NCBI GenBank assembly: GCA_035610835.1
Contig: CM069455.1
Span: 36,178,364-36,242,363, forward strand
Source: Ophiura sarsii
Taxonomy: Eukaryota > Echinodermata > Ophiuroidea > Amphilepidida > Ophiuridae
Length of the DNA stretch: 64,000 bases
Direction of reading: 5' to 3'
Shown: positions 35,018 to 46,644 of the stretch, piece by piece
How positions within the stretch are numbered: the first letter of the stretch is position 1
Layout of the letters: the number at the start of each line of letters is the position of its first letter
Translations under genes and position numbers: made by a program
Notes under the pieces: generated by a model
The model's input: the letters and a program-made list of their open reading frames with translations, nothing else
Database searches by the model: none
Told to the model about the DNA's origin: nothing

Positions 35018-35330
35018 TCCAGGAGACGCCGTCAATCCTCAAATCTATTTTGGAAGCAGCTTTACTTGCAGATTTACATTTCTGATCATAATCATAAATG
35101 TATTCCAAGATACAGAGCGATACGATTCTAGAAATTACTTCAACATTTAGAGTGAATTTAGACTAAAAAAATAAACTGTTGGGTTAATTTTCACTCTATA
35201 AAACCATGATTTTGAAGTAATTAGGAATCGTATCGGCCAGTAACTTGGAATGTATTTTATGATTTATGATCAGAAATGTAAATCTGCAAGAAAATCTGCT
35301 TTCAATTCTTTTCTCGAGGATTGAGGGCTG
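35018..35330. mobile_element. Palindromic MITE, family copy 1
   Basis: The arms mirror each other around about 35180: GCAGATTTACATTTCTGATC on the left against its inverse at 35270-35290, and GATACGATTC against GAATCGTATC. The same family occurs complete at 63324-63702. The outer ends are degraded here. Confidence 0.8.
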
Positions 35331-35405
35331 TCCAAAATTCCAACTTCAGGTAAAAGAGCAGTGGTGATATGGATTGTCCAAAGGGTGGAGTGTGGGTAGG
35401 GGAGC

Positions 35406-35424
35406 CCCCCCCCCCCCCCCCCCC
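35406..35424. repeat. Poly-C tract
   Basis: About 19 C. Like most such tracts in this window it lies inside a MITE. Confidence 0.9.
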
Positions 35425-36142
35425 ACCTCACCCCACCATCTTTGACTCATTCAGGGGGAATTACACCGATTCAGAGAAATTTAAAAAAATTTACTTATAT
35501 CCCATTTCAAAACGTCAGTCAGTGGGAATTGAAACCAAATGTAGTATAAAATAGCAATTTTATCGCCCGCTACGCGCTCGCTCGCGCAGGTCAAGGAATA
35601 TCATCTTTAGCATGGTCAGTTTCATGTAAATGAAATAAAAAGCAGAAAAGAATTTGCGCTACACATGCATGTCTTTCAAGAACAGATAATCGTGCAAAAG
35701 TTGTGTGTGAAGTCTTTGGGGAATGGAGACCCCACCCCTGATAACATGCCACTGGTAAAAATGTGCGAGTCCTGACTCGCTCCATATTTTGTATCTTCTG
35801 CCCTCCAAGCTGTGCCCATGTACAGAATAGAATATTATGTACCGGCCTATGTTTCTAATAAAATTGAGAATATGCTCTAGTAAATCACAGCAATAAGGTA
35901 TTTATGTAAAATAGTATAACTATATATTAACTATGTTTCTTGACCTTGACAAGAGGTCAGGGAAATGATAAGTTGAGGGGGGGTCAACACATTCGGGTTC
36001 AGTTATCAAGAAAAGGGGGGGGGGGGTAAAAAAAATAGGCATAGCGAGAAAAGGGGGGGGGGTTCAAAAAGTGGTGATGTACCAAAAATAAAATTTGCCA
36101 GCCACTCCACCGCCCACCAAAGTATTTATGAACGCTCCCTAA

Positions 36143-36500
36143 GCCTATTTGAATAATTTTGTACTGATCCCTGCATTTATTTTACAGTAAAAGCCTACTA
36201 CATGTGTTTGTACTCGTACTGACATACATGATGGTGAAGTGAACATAAACCGAAGCCGTCAAGTGTAGTTACCAAATCTTTACCATGATGTCTGAAGCCC
36301 GTCTAAAGACATCAATAAAGGTAGGTGTTGAATTTGAAATAAATTTTATATTTAATAAATTGCCATCCACATTGTAAAAACATTGATCTATGATATAATT
36401 TACACTATGAATGCCCTATGAGTGTGAACATTGTAACAAATGCTTTGCTCGGAAAACGCCACTGACAAAACACATTCAGATCTAAGCCTATTTTATTAAT
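36143..36500 (+). pseudogene. C2H2 zinc-finger module B (degraded)
   Basis: Exon-like block after CATTTATTTTACAG, with a donor-like AAAG-GTAGGTGTTG near 36317. The finger at 36411-36485 reads MPYECEHCNKCFARKTPL then TKHIQI and stops at TAA, so the last zinc-binding histidine is missing. It begins with TAAGCCTATTT continuing from module A, separated only by the Harbinger-type insertion. Confidence 0.55.
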
Positions 36501-36682
36501 GGTAAGACGGGAGTCCCAACAGATCAAACACAAAAACCGCAACAGGATCCCAAAGGGATGGAAGTGATAAAATGTAAAAGTAGCATATGTAAAAGATCAC
36601 TAACCCAACTGCAATGGTGGGGAACAATTTATACAAGGAACACCAAAATGGAAAGGAAAATACGAAGAAAAAGAGAATACAC

Positions 36683-36872
36683 TATACTCTGTTTGGCCAT
36701 CTCGAGACAGTGACGTAACCGCGTATTCTACTAATTGCATCACATAACGCGCGCGCATACTCGCGCGCTGGCGTACAAACACGAGCGTTGAAAGGCGGAA
36801 GATACACACGCGTGCGTAAAAGCTGCGCCTGTTCAGTTACGTCACTGTCTCGAGATGGCCAAACAGAGTATA
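36683..36872. mobile_element. Short MITE with 37-bp perfect inverted repeats, 190 bp
   Basis: Arms TATACTCTGTTTGGCCATCT and onwards to GACGTAAC are exact inverses over 37 bp. CAC lies on both sides, or TA if the ends are set two bases in. The CpG-rich centre has GCGCGCGC. The superfamily is not settled. It separates zinc-finger modules B and C. Confidence 0.75.
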
Positions 36873-37242
36873 CACTGTTTCCTTGTCTGGGGGCAGGGCG
36901 ATCAAAACAACAGATTGATCGGTCTGTGTGCAGTCCCACCTAGATTGGGCTCGTTCTCGGGAGTGTTTGGTTGGTAGCCAGTGGTCCCATTTTGGTTAGG
37001 TTATATTTTCTTGGGGTTTTCAAACACTCCCTCCCTGTAATTTCTTGTTTTCTTGCTCAGCCTGCTATCTTGACCTGCACTTAGGTCATTCAAGGTCCTC
37101 CACCCCACTTTTCTCAGTCTGCCTGTGTTCTCCAGCTTCCTATATTACATCATCCACTGTACTGTGTTATTGGCCATTATCCCACTCCTCTACTTATCCT
37201 TTTGTTCGATAGCTTATCCAGCTTTACAAAGGGAAAAACAAA

Positions 37243-37562
37243 CATTGATCAGTGATGTCATTTACACTATGAATGCCCTATGAGTGTGAACATTGTAACA
37301 AATACTTTGCGCAGAAAACGACACTGACAAAACACATTACGTTCAGATCTAAGCCTATTTTAATATTTTTTTACTAACTGCATTTATTTTACAGTAAAAG
37401 CCTACTACATGTGTTTGTACTCGTACTGACATAGTGATGGTGAAGTGAACATAATCCGAAGGCATCAAGTAGTTACCAAATCTTCGCCAGGGTGACCGAA
37501 GATGTCAATAAAGGTAGGTGTTGAATTTTAAATAAATATTAAATAAATTGCCATCCACATCA
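37243..37562 (+). pseudogene. C2H2 zinc-finger module C (degraded)
   Basis: The finger part at 37273-37355 reads MPYECEHCNKYFAQKTTL then TKHITF. C-x2-C, the hydrophobics and the first H are present; the second H is absent. An exon-like block follows after ATTTATTTTACAG, with a donor-like AAAG-GTAGGTGTTG. Same module as A and B, so the locus is a small tandem array. Confidence 0.55.
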
Positions 37563-37763
37563 TCGTCCAGGGTTGCACAAAGTGTGTGAGCAGCGAGCAC
37601 CGCTCCCGGGAAATAATGAGCAGAATTGGGGAAATAATGCCAATTGGTAAAAGAATAACTATTGGGGAAAAGGGTGAAAAAAAAGATGAAGAGAACAAAA
37701 TTGCAACTTTGGGTTATGAGTTGTGGTTGCTCAGGTATACTAACGTGTTTATTTTTTTTCTCC

Positions 37764-38045
37764 CCAGTAGCGGCGCTACAGGGGGGGGGGGGGGGGGGCA
37801 AGGGGCATTTCCCCCCAAAATAGTTTTGTGCCCCATCCCCCACTTTGCCCCCCCCCCCAAAAAAAAAAAAACCCAAAAGACAATTTAAGTTAAAATAAGA
37901 GCAAATAGAAAAGGCAATTTTTTCAAGCTTCGCGCACTTTTTTTTACTAAATTAGTCAACATTTGACAATTTAGCGTAAAATGCCAAAAACAAAATATCC
38001 ACGCTTCGCGCACATCATTTTTTTCTTCATGCCCCCTAAAATTAT
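37764..38045. mobile_element. hAT-like end with poly-G, right boundary unclear
   Basis: CCCAGTAGCGGCGCTACAGG is followed by about 18 G, then GGGGCATTTCCCCCC and poly-A. The arrangement matches the hAT MITEs at 32649 and 33868, but no inverted right end is found. CTTCGCGCAC occurs twice downstream (37929 and 38002). Confidence 0.4.
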
Positions 38046-39315
38046 CCAAATGTCAAATTATTACTATGGTACTGGTATATATCTATATAAACAACACTAT
38101 TATAGCTAACATTGTAATCTGATTTTTATCAAACCTGTAAGTGTAGGTGGGGAATTGTTAAGCTCAAAACCTTGCTCCTGGGGAAGAAACAACTTTGTGC
38201 AACATAGAATACTAAATACGTTCAATCTAAATAAAATTTGTTTATACATGAATGTGCCCCCTAAGTAAATATAATTTGTATCACCGCATGTATATTGGAA
38301 TTGTTTTATGATGTATGTGATCTTTTCAGCGGAAGAAATGATAATAAAAAATTATTAAATAAGAAGAAAAAACCTTTGTTCAACCCTATTGTAACCATTT
38401 GATAATAATATTAGACGTGGCAAGTGACAATCATTTCTTGATACATCAGAAGTCTGTTCAACAGAGGAGAGGATGATATTATGCACAGCATCAAAGGCAG
38501 CCTATGATTATTTAATGGAAAAATACTTTGACTTTGGAAGTATCTACCAAGTATTTAATTATATCTTACTGTTTTGTATTTCCACTTCCAGAAATCTACC
38601 TCCAGGACAACTTGGCCTTCGAGACAACTCGGCCAACACAACTCAGCCTTCGATACAACTCGTCCACAAGACAACTCGGCCTCCAAGAAAAACAAACATC
38701 CAAAGTTATTGGAAAGAAGTTATCAACTGTACAAATAAATTTGAATTGAATTGAACTGAAATCAAAATTAGAGTTTTGATTTAGAATACATTTGAAATTG
38801 AAATAAGAAATATATTTCAGGCAACACAAGAATATAAAGCCACACATAACTTTGACCAGTTGGTATCAAAAAAATGTCAATAAATTGATGAGTCATGCCA
38901 AATGTTTGAAGTGTTGTGTATTTATATTATAATTAGCCTCTTCTTGCCATGACATTTATTGCAGGTATGGAAAATACCCAGCACCCATGTTTCCCTGGGT
39001 TTTTGCAGTTTGCCAAAGCTTTAACTGATGAAACATGTTAAGAGGAGTTGCTGATTGTGGCATCTTTTCATCACTACAGCCTTAATGACAATATTCTAGT
39101 CATAATGACCAGAACTAGGAAAAATCTTATTTTACTTGGAGATCTGTGGTCAACTTGACTAAATTCTTGTCGAATGGGGCTAGATATTTCTAGTCAAGTT
39201 ATAGCATGATTGATGTGACTAGATTTTTTTAATCAAAATGACTAGACCCTAGTAAATTCATATCTGATTCGGCAATATAGTCAAATTTGACATCAATTCT
39301 CCTTTGTTTTGCAAT
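38046..39315. other. Unassigned intergenic interval
   Basis: No gene or element identified. A short GACAACTCGGCC-type repeat (four diverged units) lies near 38608-38680. Confidence 0.4.
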
Positions 39316-39329
39316 GGGTGTATCATTTG

Positions 39330-39665
39330 GAATTATCTATCCGAGTCATTTGACTCACTTTGAAGTGTGTCCAACTGTCCATTGACTCACTTGAATTGTT
39401 AAACAGATCCGAGTCATTTGACTTACTTTGAGTTTGAAGTGTGTCCATTGACTCAATGGAATTGTTAAACAGATGTGAGTCATTAGACACTTTGAGTTTG
39501 AAGTGTGTCCATTGACTCACTGGAATTGTTAAACAGATCTGAGTCATTTGACTTGCTTTGACTTTGAAGTGTGTCCATTGACTCACTGGAATTGTTTAAC
39601 AGATCCGAGTCATTTGACTCACTTTGAGTTGGAAGTGTGTCCATTGACTCACTCGATTGTTGAAC
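39330..39665. repeat. 66-bp array rich in TGACTCA
   Basis: Five units of about 66 bp: GAGTCATTTGACTCACTTTG, then AAGTGTGTCCATTGACTCAC, then TGGAATTGTTAAACAGATC. TGACTCA, the AP-1/TRE consensus, is present at least seven times. ORFs across it simply follow the period. Confidence 0.85.
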
Positions 39666-39960
39666 GGGTCGCCTCACGGACAAAAATGAATACCCACCTA
39701 AGTGAGTAATGTGACCCACGTAGGCAGGTCAATTGACCTATTTAAATAGGTCACTTGAGACATTTGTACTTTCAGTGAGTAATGTGACTCGCACAAGTGG
39801 GTCAATCAATTACCAATGACCCACTTTCATACCAATTATACCTACTTACATGGGTCATTTGACTCGCTTAAAGTGTGTAATATGACTCGCATACATTCTG
39901 AAAGCGGGTCGCCTCACGGACAAAATGAATACTCACGTAAGCGAGTCGCTCGACTCAGAA
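39660..39960. repeat. Diverged continuation with GGGTC/GACTC words
   Basis: GGGTCGCCTCACGGACAAAA appears at 39666 and 39906. Words such as GTGACTCGC, GGGTCATTTGACTCGC and AGCGAGTCGCTCGACTC alternate between them. Related to the array before it but not strictly periodic. Confidence 0.6.
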
Positions 39961-40790
39961 AAGTTTTCTGTGTATCTGTTAATAAGCTTAATTACAATTT
40001 TAAATCAGTGTAAATTGACTTTGAAAAGTAGTAGTATACTATTACTAAACCAGTGACAGTTGACTAAACCTACGTTCTTACGCGGCTGAATAGCCTGAAT
40101 GAAGCAGTTTCTTGTGCTTGTTTTTCTACACTAAATGTTCCTAAATCAATAGAAAACTTACATTACATGGTAAATAGCCACAGAAATTCAGCGTATTATT
40201 AATTTGATTTTTTTTTTTAATCTCTTCGTATGACCATAGCAACCAGACAGCCCGTGAGATAGGCGTGGGCAATACGAAATCCCAATTTTCATAAATTAAC
40301 TGGATTTCCATGTAGAGTACACACCACTAATAAATTCCCCATTGCTTACTGTGTAAAATGGACCATGATTATTCGCCATTTTCTCGCTTATAAAGCAACT
40401 GGTTGCTTCAACTTTGCATTCTGTGTGAAGATCATGGTCTTGGCTTTCCTGTAAACAACAACAAAAATATAAGTTCAAGGCAAAATTGTCGAGATTTGCG
40501 CCGTCAAAGATACACATGTTTGTAGATTGCCCAGGCCTAGCCTAGGTCTAAGCAATTCTAATCAATTATCTGAAGTCTCTAAAATGACTAAAAAATCATA
40601 AAAAGTTGGTCAAAGAAGAAAATTTGCACTGATATTGTTTGATAATCTTCATTTAATAATCATCCGATTAAAAGTTTGGCCAACAACACTATTTTTGAAG
40701 CATTTTTATATATTTCACTTAGAGGAGGGTCATCCCAACCAATTCAACAAGCCTTTCGTGGACTCTTCCATTATTTATTTAGTAGTGTGA
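39961..40790. other. Unassigned intergenic interval
   Basis: No gene, repeat or RNA recognised. Confidence 0.4.
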
Positions 40791-40792
40791 AT

Positions 40793-40993
40793 CCATAAGC
40801 TCCGATTTTTTTTTCAATGGTAGGTTTTGATTCATACCTACCACAATTTTCATACCATTTCTGAAAATAAAGAAATACATTACAATTCTGAAAAAATAAA
40901 GAAATACATAAGCTCCGATTTTTTTTTCAAAATGTAGGTTTTGATTCATATCTACCTCGATTTTCATACCTTTTCTCAAAATAAAGAAATACA
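40793..40993. repeat. Direct duplication of about 115 bp
   Basis: ATAAGCTCCGATTTTTTTTT through GTAGGTTTTGATTCATA to AAAATAAAGAAATACA occurs at 40796 and 40908. Confidence 0.85.
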
Positions 40994-42277
40994 AAAGAAC
41001 TATGACGGTAAAGGGCGGACTAAAATGGTATGAGGTAGGAAACTCAAATCCTATCTTTTTAAACGTCTCCTATATCTTGCCATAGTTGTTATACATACCT
41101 AACATTTATTTCAACTTTCTATGGCCATAATACTACCCCTACCCCTAACACGAGTTGTTTTATGTCATTTTTGTCTATGTGAATATATAGGGAATACAGG
41201 TATTGCCAGTAACATGAATTCGCAAGAGAATCATAAGAGCAGGACAATTTATTCTTGTAGACAAGATATGAATCTATCATAAAAGTATTTCTTTTGGAGT
41301 ATGTTCGGAGGTCAGGGGTCAAACCATTCTAAAGCCGAATTTAGAGCTCTGGGGCTCCTACTACTACGCCACCGGGTCGAACTAGTGCTCACCGGGAAAA
41401 ATACCTCCCCCCCCCCCCCCCCCCCCCCTGACAAGTGACCCTGGCTACGCTACTAAATGGTTGTAATCTTTCGTGTGAATCTACAGAATACCCCGCAACT
41501 CAAACACTACCGGGTTGATAAAAGACTATCTGAAATTGGCAATTTTGAAACCCTTTAACGACGGGCATGCGTTGTGGTCTAAAAAATCACACTAATAATA
41601 TCCGCGTTTTCTTTCACACGGATGATTACAACATTTAATACCTGACTGCCCTCCCCCGGCCATTCCCAGCGATCATGGCTATGCAAATTCGTAAGTTTCA
41701 AGGTCGAAAACAGAAGCCAACATTCATCTTCAACTGACCGCAACGCGTAACGGCGACGTGTCACACAGAGGAGATCAAAATAGTTATTAGTTTACACAAA
41801 GGATTAGGATATCCGTTAGGTGATGGCACCGTCTTAAGATTCCAAAGTTATGCTTCGACCGAGCGTCACACATTAGCGCCGACGTTTGAACAGGGAGATT
41901 AGATACTTTAGACATGCATTAAGACAAATACTCAACGCGTCAAACTTATATAGTGATTAACGGCTTTGACATTGTCTCGACCTTCAAAAACAAGGTTCTC
42001 CCTCGATCAACTGTAACACATGATATAACGACCTGCATACACGGGATCGTAATGCAATTGGGCTACTTATTGTCGTGGGCCGTGGTTTAGAGCACACTTG
42101 GGCCGCGGTTTGGAACATCTCGGTTGGCAACACTGTTTGAGACTAGTCTTGAGACTTTTCTTGAGCCATGACTCTGAGCTCGTAAGACGAACTTGCCCCA
42201 TCATCATAAGGCGTATGTGGCCATATATATCGCAACAAGTACATTGACATATACCACGGATGTCCCACATGCATTTA
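40994..42277. other. Unassigned, with a hAT-like end and poly-C at 41395-41455
   Basis: About 23 C (41407-41429) are followed by CTGACAAGTGACCCTGGCTA and CGCTACTAAA, which is an inverted hAT-type end (AGTAGCGTAGCCAGGG). The matching other end is missing. No gene seen in the rest. Confidence 0.45.
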
Positions 42278-42279
42278 TA

Positions 42280-45200
42280 GTCGGGTATCTACAGAGGGTT
42301 AGTGCGCACCCCCACAGGACTCCCCCAAACCAACTTTTTTTACTTTCTATCATGATCCTAAGACATAATCAGGATGTTACCAAAAATATTTTCATAATAC
42401 TAAGGGGTTATGCAAGATGGCGTCCAAAATGGCCGCCGTAACTGGTCAAATCTCATAAAATGACATATAGCAATCAATTTGTACGGTGAAAGTATAGTTT
42501 TAATAGTGGGATGTATGTATTAGACCACTAGACACTCATATCCAGAACTTTTACTTTGTTAACACACCTAAATCCAAGATGGCCGCCAACATGGCCGCCA
42601 AAATTGGTAAAATTCCATATATTGGCATATATAAACCAACATGTGTAATCAGACTATAGTTTTAACAATGGGATGTATGGGTTAGACCCCTAGAAACTCA
42701 AATCTAGTATTTTTGCTTTGTTAGCATACTTTAAAACCAAAATGGCCGCCAAATTAATGGTCAAAAGTGGTCAAAATTCCATACAATAGCATAATATCAA
42801 CCGAATAGTTTGATAAAAATATAATTTTAATGATGGGATATATGTGTTAGACCACAAGTAACTCATATCCAGTATTTGTGCACAGTTAAAATAGTTCAAA
42901 ATCCAAAATGGCTGCCAAAATGTCCCCCCAAAATGGTTCCAAAAGTGGCTGCAAAATTGTCAAATTCCATAAGATGGGATAATATCAACCTAAATGTATG
43001 ATGAAAATATAGTGTTAATAATGGGATATATGTATTAGACCACTAGTAACTCATATCTAGTATTTGTGCTTTGTTAACATACTTAGAAAACCAAAATGGC
43101 TCCCAAAATGGGTCCCAAAATGACTGAACAAATTGTCGAAATTCCATAAAATGGTATAATATCAACCAAAATGTATGATGAAAGTATGAAAGTATAGTTT
43201 TAACATTATGATGTATGTATTAGACCACTAGTAACTCATATCCAGTGTATTTGTATTGTAATAACATACTTTAAATCTAAGATGGCCACCAAAATGGCCG
43301 CTGTGAATGTACAAATAGTCTACAGGAGTGTATGATAATCCATAAAAGGTGTTGTAAGAGTATATATTACATCACATTCACCTAATAGTATGTTCGAAAC
43401 TGCTATTGCTTTTAGATATAAGGTCCACTTCTGTGACAATTTTGACTCTCTGTATCACTTTCCAAAATGGCTTCCAGAGTGGTTAAGTTGATGTTAAATG
43501 ACTTAAAACAATTGTTTTGTATGGTAAATGAACATACTATGTAATACCAATACCCCCAAATCTAATAAGACAGCATTCAATATATGTCTATGCTACAGCC
43601 TAGGGGCTGTAGATGAAGTTTGAGTATTTTAAAATATATAAGATGGCTGCAAAGGTTAAAGTAACTGATAAACAGTGTTAGTTTTATTGTTAGTATTACA
43701 TTAGATATGAACAAAAGATTATATCTATGGATTTTAATCCACCCAGTAAACGTATCTGTATGTGACAAGGTATGATTAAATGGTATACTACATATTTTGA
43801 TCAATTGGTGGCCACATGTGGTAATTATTTTGACCATTTGGAGGTAATTCTATTGACCATTAGGGGGTAATTTTAATAAAATGGTCATTATAGTGCCTAT
43901 TTAAATAACATCACATTGTCAAAGTGGGGTCTATACCATTTAATTATACCTTGTCACATACAAATACGGATTAAAAGCTGTAGATATAATAAGTTGGTCA
44001 TATCTTATGTAACACTAACTATAAACTAATACTGTTTTTCAGTTATTTTAACCTTTTGCAGCCATCTTGGATATTTTAAACTACTCAAAGCTATATAGAT
44101 TTACAGCCCCTAGGCTTTATCATAGATATAGTGAATACTGTCCCATTAAATTTTGGGGTATTGGTAGTACATAGTATGGTACAAAACCATTGTTTTAGGT
44201 CATTTAACATCAACTTATCCATTCTGGCAGCCATTTTGGAAAGTGATACTGAATCAGGGGTCAGAGGTGGGCCTTATGTCTACAAGCAATAGCTTAGCAG
44301 TTAAGAAAACTACTATTTGGTGAATTTGATTTAATATTATACACTCTTACAATATCTATTTTAGATTATCATACACTCATGCAGACTACTTTTACATTTA
44401 CAGCGGCCATCTTGGTTTTAAAGTATGTTATTACAATGCAAATATACTGGATATGAGTTACTAGTGGTCTAATACATACATCCCAAACCATGCTTTCATC
44501 ATATATTTTGGTTGATATTATCCCATTTTATGGAATTTCAACAATTTGTTCAGTCATTTTGGGACCCATTTTGGGGGCCATTTTGGATTTCTAAGTATGT
44601 TAACAAAGCACAAATACTAGATATGAGTTACTAGTGGTCTAATACATACATCCCATCATTAAAACTATATTTTCATCATACATTTCGGTTGATGCTATTT
44701 GATGCTATTTTTTGGAATTTTGACCACTTTTAACCAGTTTTGGCCATTGATTTAGCGGGCATTTTGGTTTTAAAGTATGTTAACAAAGCAAAAATACTAG
44801 ATATGAGTTTTTAATGGTCTAACCCATACATCCCATTGTTAAAACTATACTCTGATCATATATGTTGGTTTATATATGCCAATATATAGAATTTTACCAA
44901 TTTTGGCGGCCATTTTGGCGGCCATCTTGGATTTTGGTGTGTTAACAAAGCAAAAGTTCTGGATATGAGTGTCTAGTGGTCTAATATATACATCCCACTA
45001 TTACAACTATACTTTCACCATACTAATTGATTGCTGTATGTCATTTTATGAGATTTGACCAGTTATGGCGGCCATTTTGGATGCCATCTTGCATAACCTT
45101 TAGCTTTATGAAAGATTTTTGGTAACATCCTGATTATGTCTTAGGATCATGATAGGAAGTAAAAAAAGTTACTTACTTATGTCGTTCTCGAACGGTCTTC

Positions 45201-46642
45201 GTGATGGCTCGCCAAACTACTCTGTCCCTCATGCATGCTTTCATCTCCTCATCATTCTTCAGTCCTGTGTCTTTGGCCAAGTTGTCCAAGTATGTTAAGG
45301 CTGGGCGGCCGACAGATGTGTGTCCGTGTTTGGGTCTCCATAGCAGAAGGTCAGATACAATCTCATTTTCTCTTCTCATGCAATGTCCTGCAAATCTCAT
45401 CCTTCGATCTCTTTAGTTTTCTGATACCTTTTGTAAGTTTCCATACAGGTCTTTGTTTGATACCTTATCTTTCCAACTAATGTTGAGTGCAGTTCTCAGC
45501 ATTCTAGTGTAACATCCATCTAGAGATTTATTCAGTCTGTTGGTGATGGTCCATGTCTCAGCTCCATACAGTAGAACACTTTGAACAGTAGCTTGGAAAA
45601 GTCTGATTTTGATTTTTCGACAGAGGCTGGATTTCCACACTTTGTTCAGAGCATTGCAGGCCTTCCAAGCAAGTGCTTTACGTACTTTTATGTCATGCTG
45701 GCTACTACCACCCAAGCTCCCAGGTACTTGAAGTCCTCTACGTTGTCTAGGTTACTTCCATCAGAGGTTTTTAGCTGTACCGCTTGTGCTTGGTGGAATA
45801 CCATGCATTTGGTTGTCTTGGCATTCATGTGGAGCCCAGTTTTGAGTGCTGCTTCCTCAACATATTTCAGCAACTTCTGTGCCTGCTCCTTAGTGTCAGA
45901 AAGTAACGCTATGTCATCTGCAAAGTCAAGATCAGTGACGTTCTTTGGCCCTATTCTTCGACTTTGTCTAGGCTTGATGGTGAATCCTAGTTCCTCTTCT
46001 CTCCCACTGATAGCTATTCTTAAGCAGTAATCAAGGATGATTATGAATAGGTAGAGGGCAAGGGTATCTCCTTGGAGTACTCCTGCTAGGATGTTGAACA
46101 GTTCCGTGTCGCCATCAGGTGATATGACTTTGGCTCTTGTGTTTCTGTAAGTTTCATCAATTGCATCTGTTATAACCTGTGGGACACCGTATGCTTTGAG
46201 TATCTTGATCATTTTCCCACGATGTATGGTGTCGAATGCCTTTTTGAAATCAATGAATGTTATGACTGCAGAGAGATTATTGGAATGTATACCTTCGAAG
46301 ATTCCCCTGAGCCCAAGAATGTGTGAGGTAGTGCCTCTTCCCTCGCGGAAGCCATTCTGGTTAGTTCGAAGTAATTCATCTAGGTGAGGTCTTATTCTGT
46401 TGAGAATCATTCTGTTATATGTCTTGGCCACAATAGAGTTCAGACATATGCCTCTGTAGTTTCCTGCTTGACTTAGGTCACCAGATTTTGGGACTGGTAT
46501 CAGGTTCAATATTGCCCACTGGTCAGGTTTTTGTTTTTCTAGGAGGGCCTTATTACAGATATCCAGTATTAAATCCAAAAAAAAGAAGTTGGTTTGGGGG
46601 AATCCTGTGGGGGTGCACACTAACCCTCTGTAGATACCCGAC
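42280..46642. mobile_element. Giant palindromic foldback element, 4.36 kb
   Basis: Outer ends GTCGGGTATCTACAGAGGGT and its exact inverse (46623-46642), flanked by TA on both sides. The left arm runs from 42280 to about 43790. The right arm runs from about 43925 to 45170 and resumes at 46577 after a LINE insertion. The central loop is about 130 bp. Each arm is an array of about six units of 165-190 bp, mirrored in the other arm. Each unit opens with one or more AAAATGGCCGCC words and contains GGGATGTATGTATTAGACCA, AACTCATATCCAGTATTT and GCTTTGTTAACATACTTT. No transposase. A partial copy of one arm lies at 55325-55830. Confidence 0.9.
45171..46576 (-). pseudogene. LINE (RTE-like or Proto2-like) reverse transcriptase, 5'-truncated
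   Basis: Inserted in the right arm of the foldback; arm sequence AAAAAAAGTT before it matches AAAAAAGAAGTT after it. The RT core is visible: IPVPKSGDLSQAGNYRGICL, NQNGFREGRGT, motif A FIDFKKAFDTI, motif B GVLQGDTLA, motif C FADDIALLSD. A YGAETWT segment and a C-terminal GRPALTYLDNLAKDTGL and RVVWRAI end follow. The endonuclease is absent. One frameshift near 45712 and an in-frame stop at 45413-45415 show it is dead. The first 14 codons of the longest frame are foldback DNA, not LINE. The 3' tail reads ATAAGTAAGTAAC, a short repeat tail as in RTE-type elements. Clade assignment is tentative. Confidence 0.8.
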
Positions 46643-46644
46643 TA

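Larger units (their letters stand above)
34596..36139. mobile_element. Harbinger-type non-autonomous element, 1544 bp
   Basis: Imperfect terminal inverted repeats of about 45 bp starting GGGAGCGTTCATAAA. TAA is duplicated at both edges (34593-34595 and 36140-36142). The uninterrupted sequence GATCTAAGCCTATTT survives in modules B and C (36480 and 37341), which demonstrates the insertion. G-rich runs with GGGGTCAAAAAAG words lie inside each end. A (GT)n-G(n) tract, a poly-C tract and a palindromic MITE are nested within. No transposase ORF. Confidence 0.9.

Noticed and set aside
34817..35150. Glycine-rich and proline-rich ORFs on both strands
   Set aside because: Direct translation of (GT)n and poly-G inside a transposon.
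38473..38754. 93-codon ORF and its overlapping frames
   Set aside because: No domain, no splice borders, and it includes a GACAACTCGGCC short repeat.
39323..39719. SMDTLQTQS-repeat protein on the minus strand
   Set aside because: The repeat peptide follows the 66-bp tandem DNA period in several frames; not a gene.
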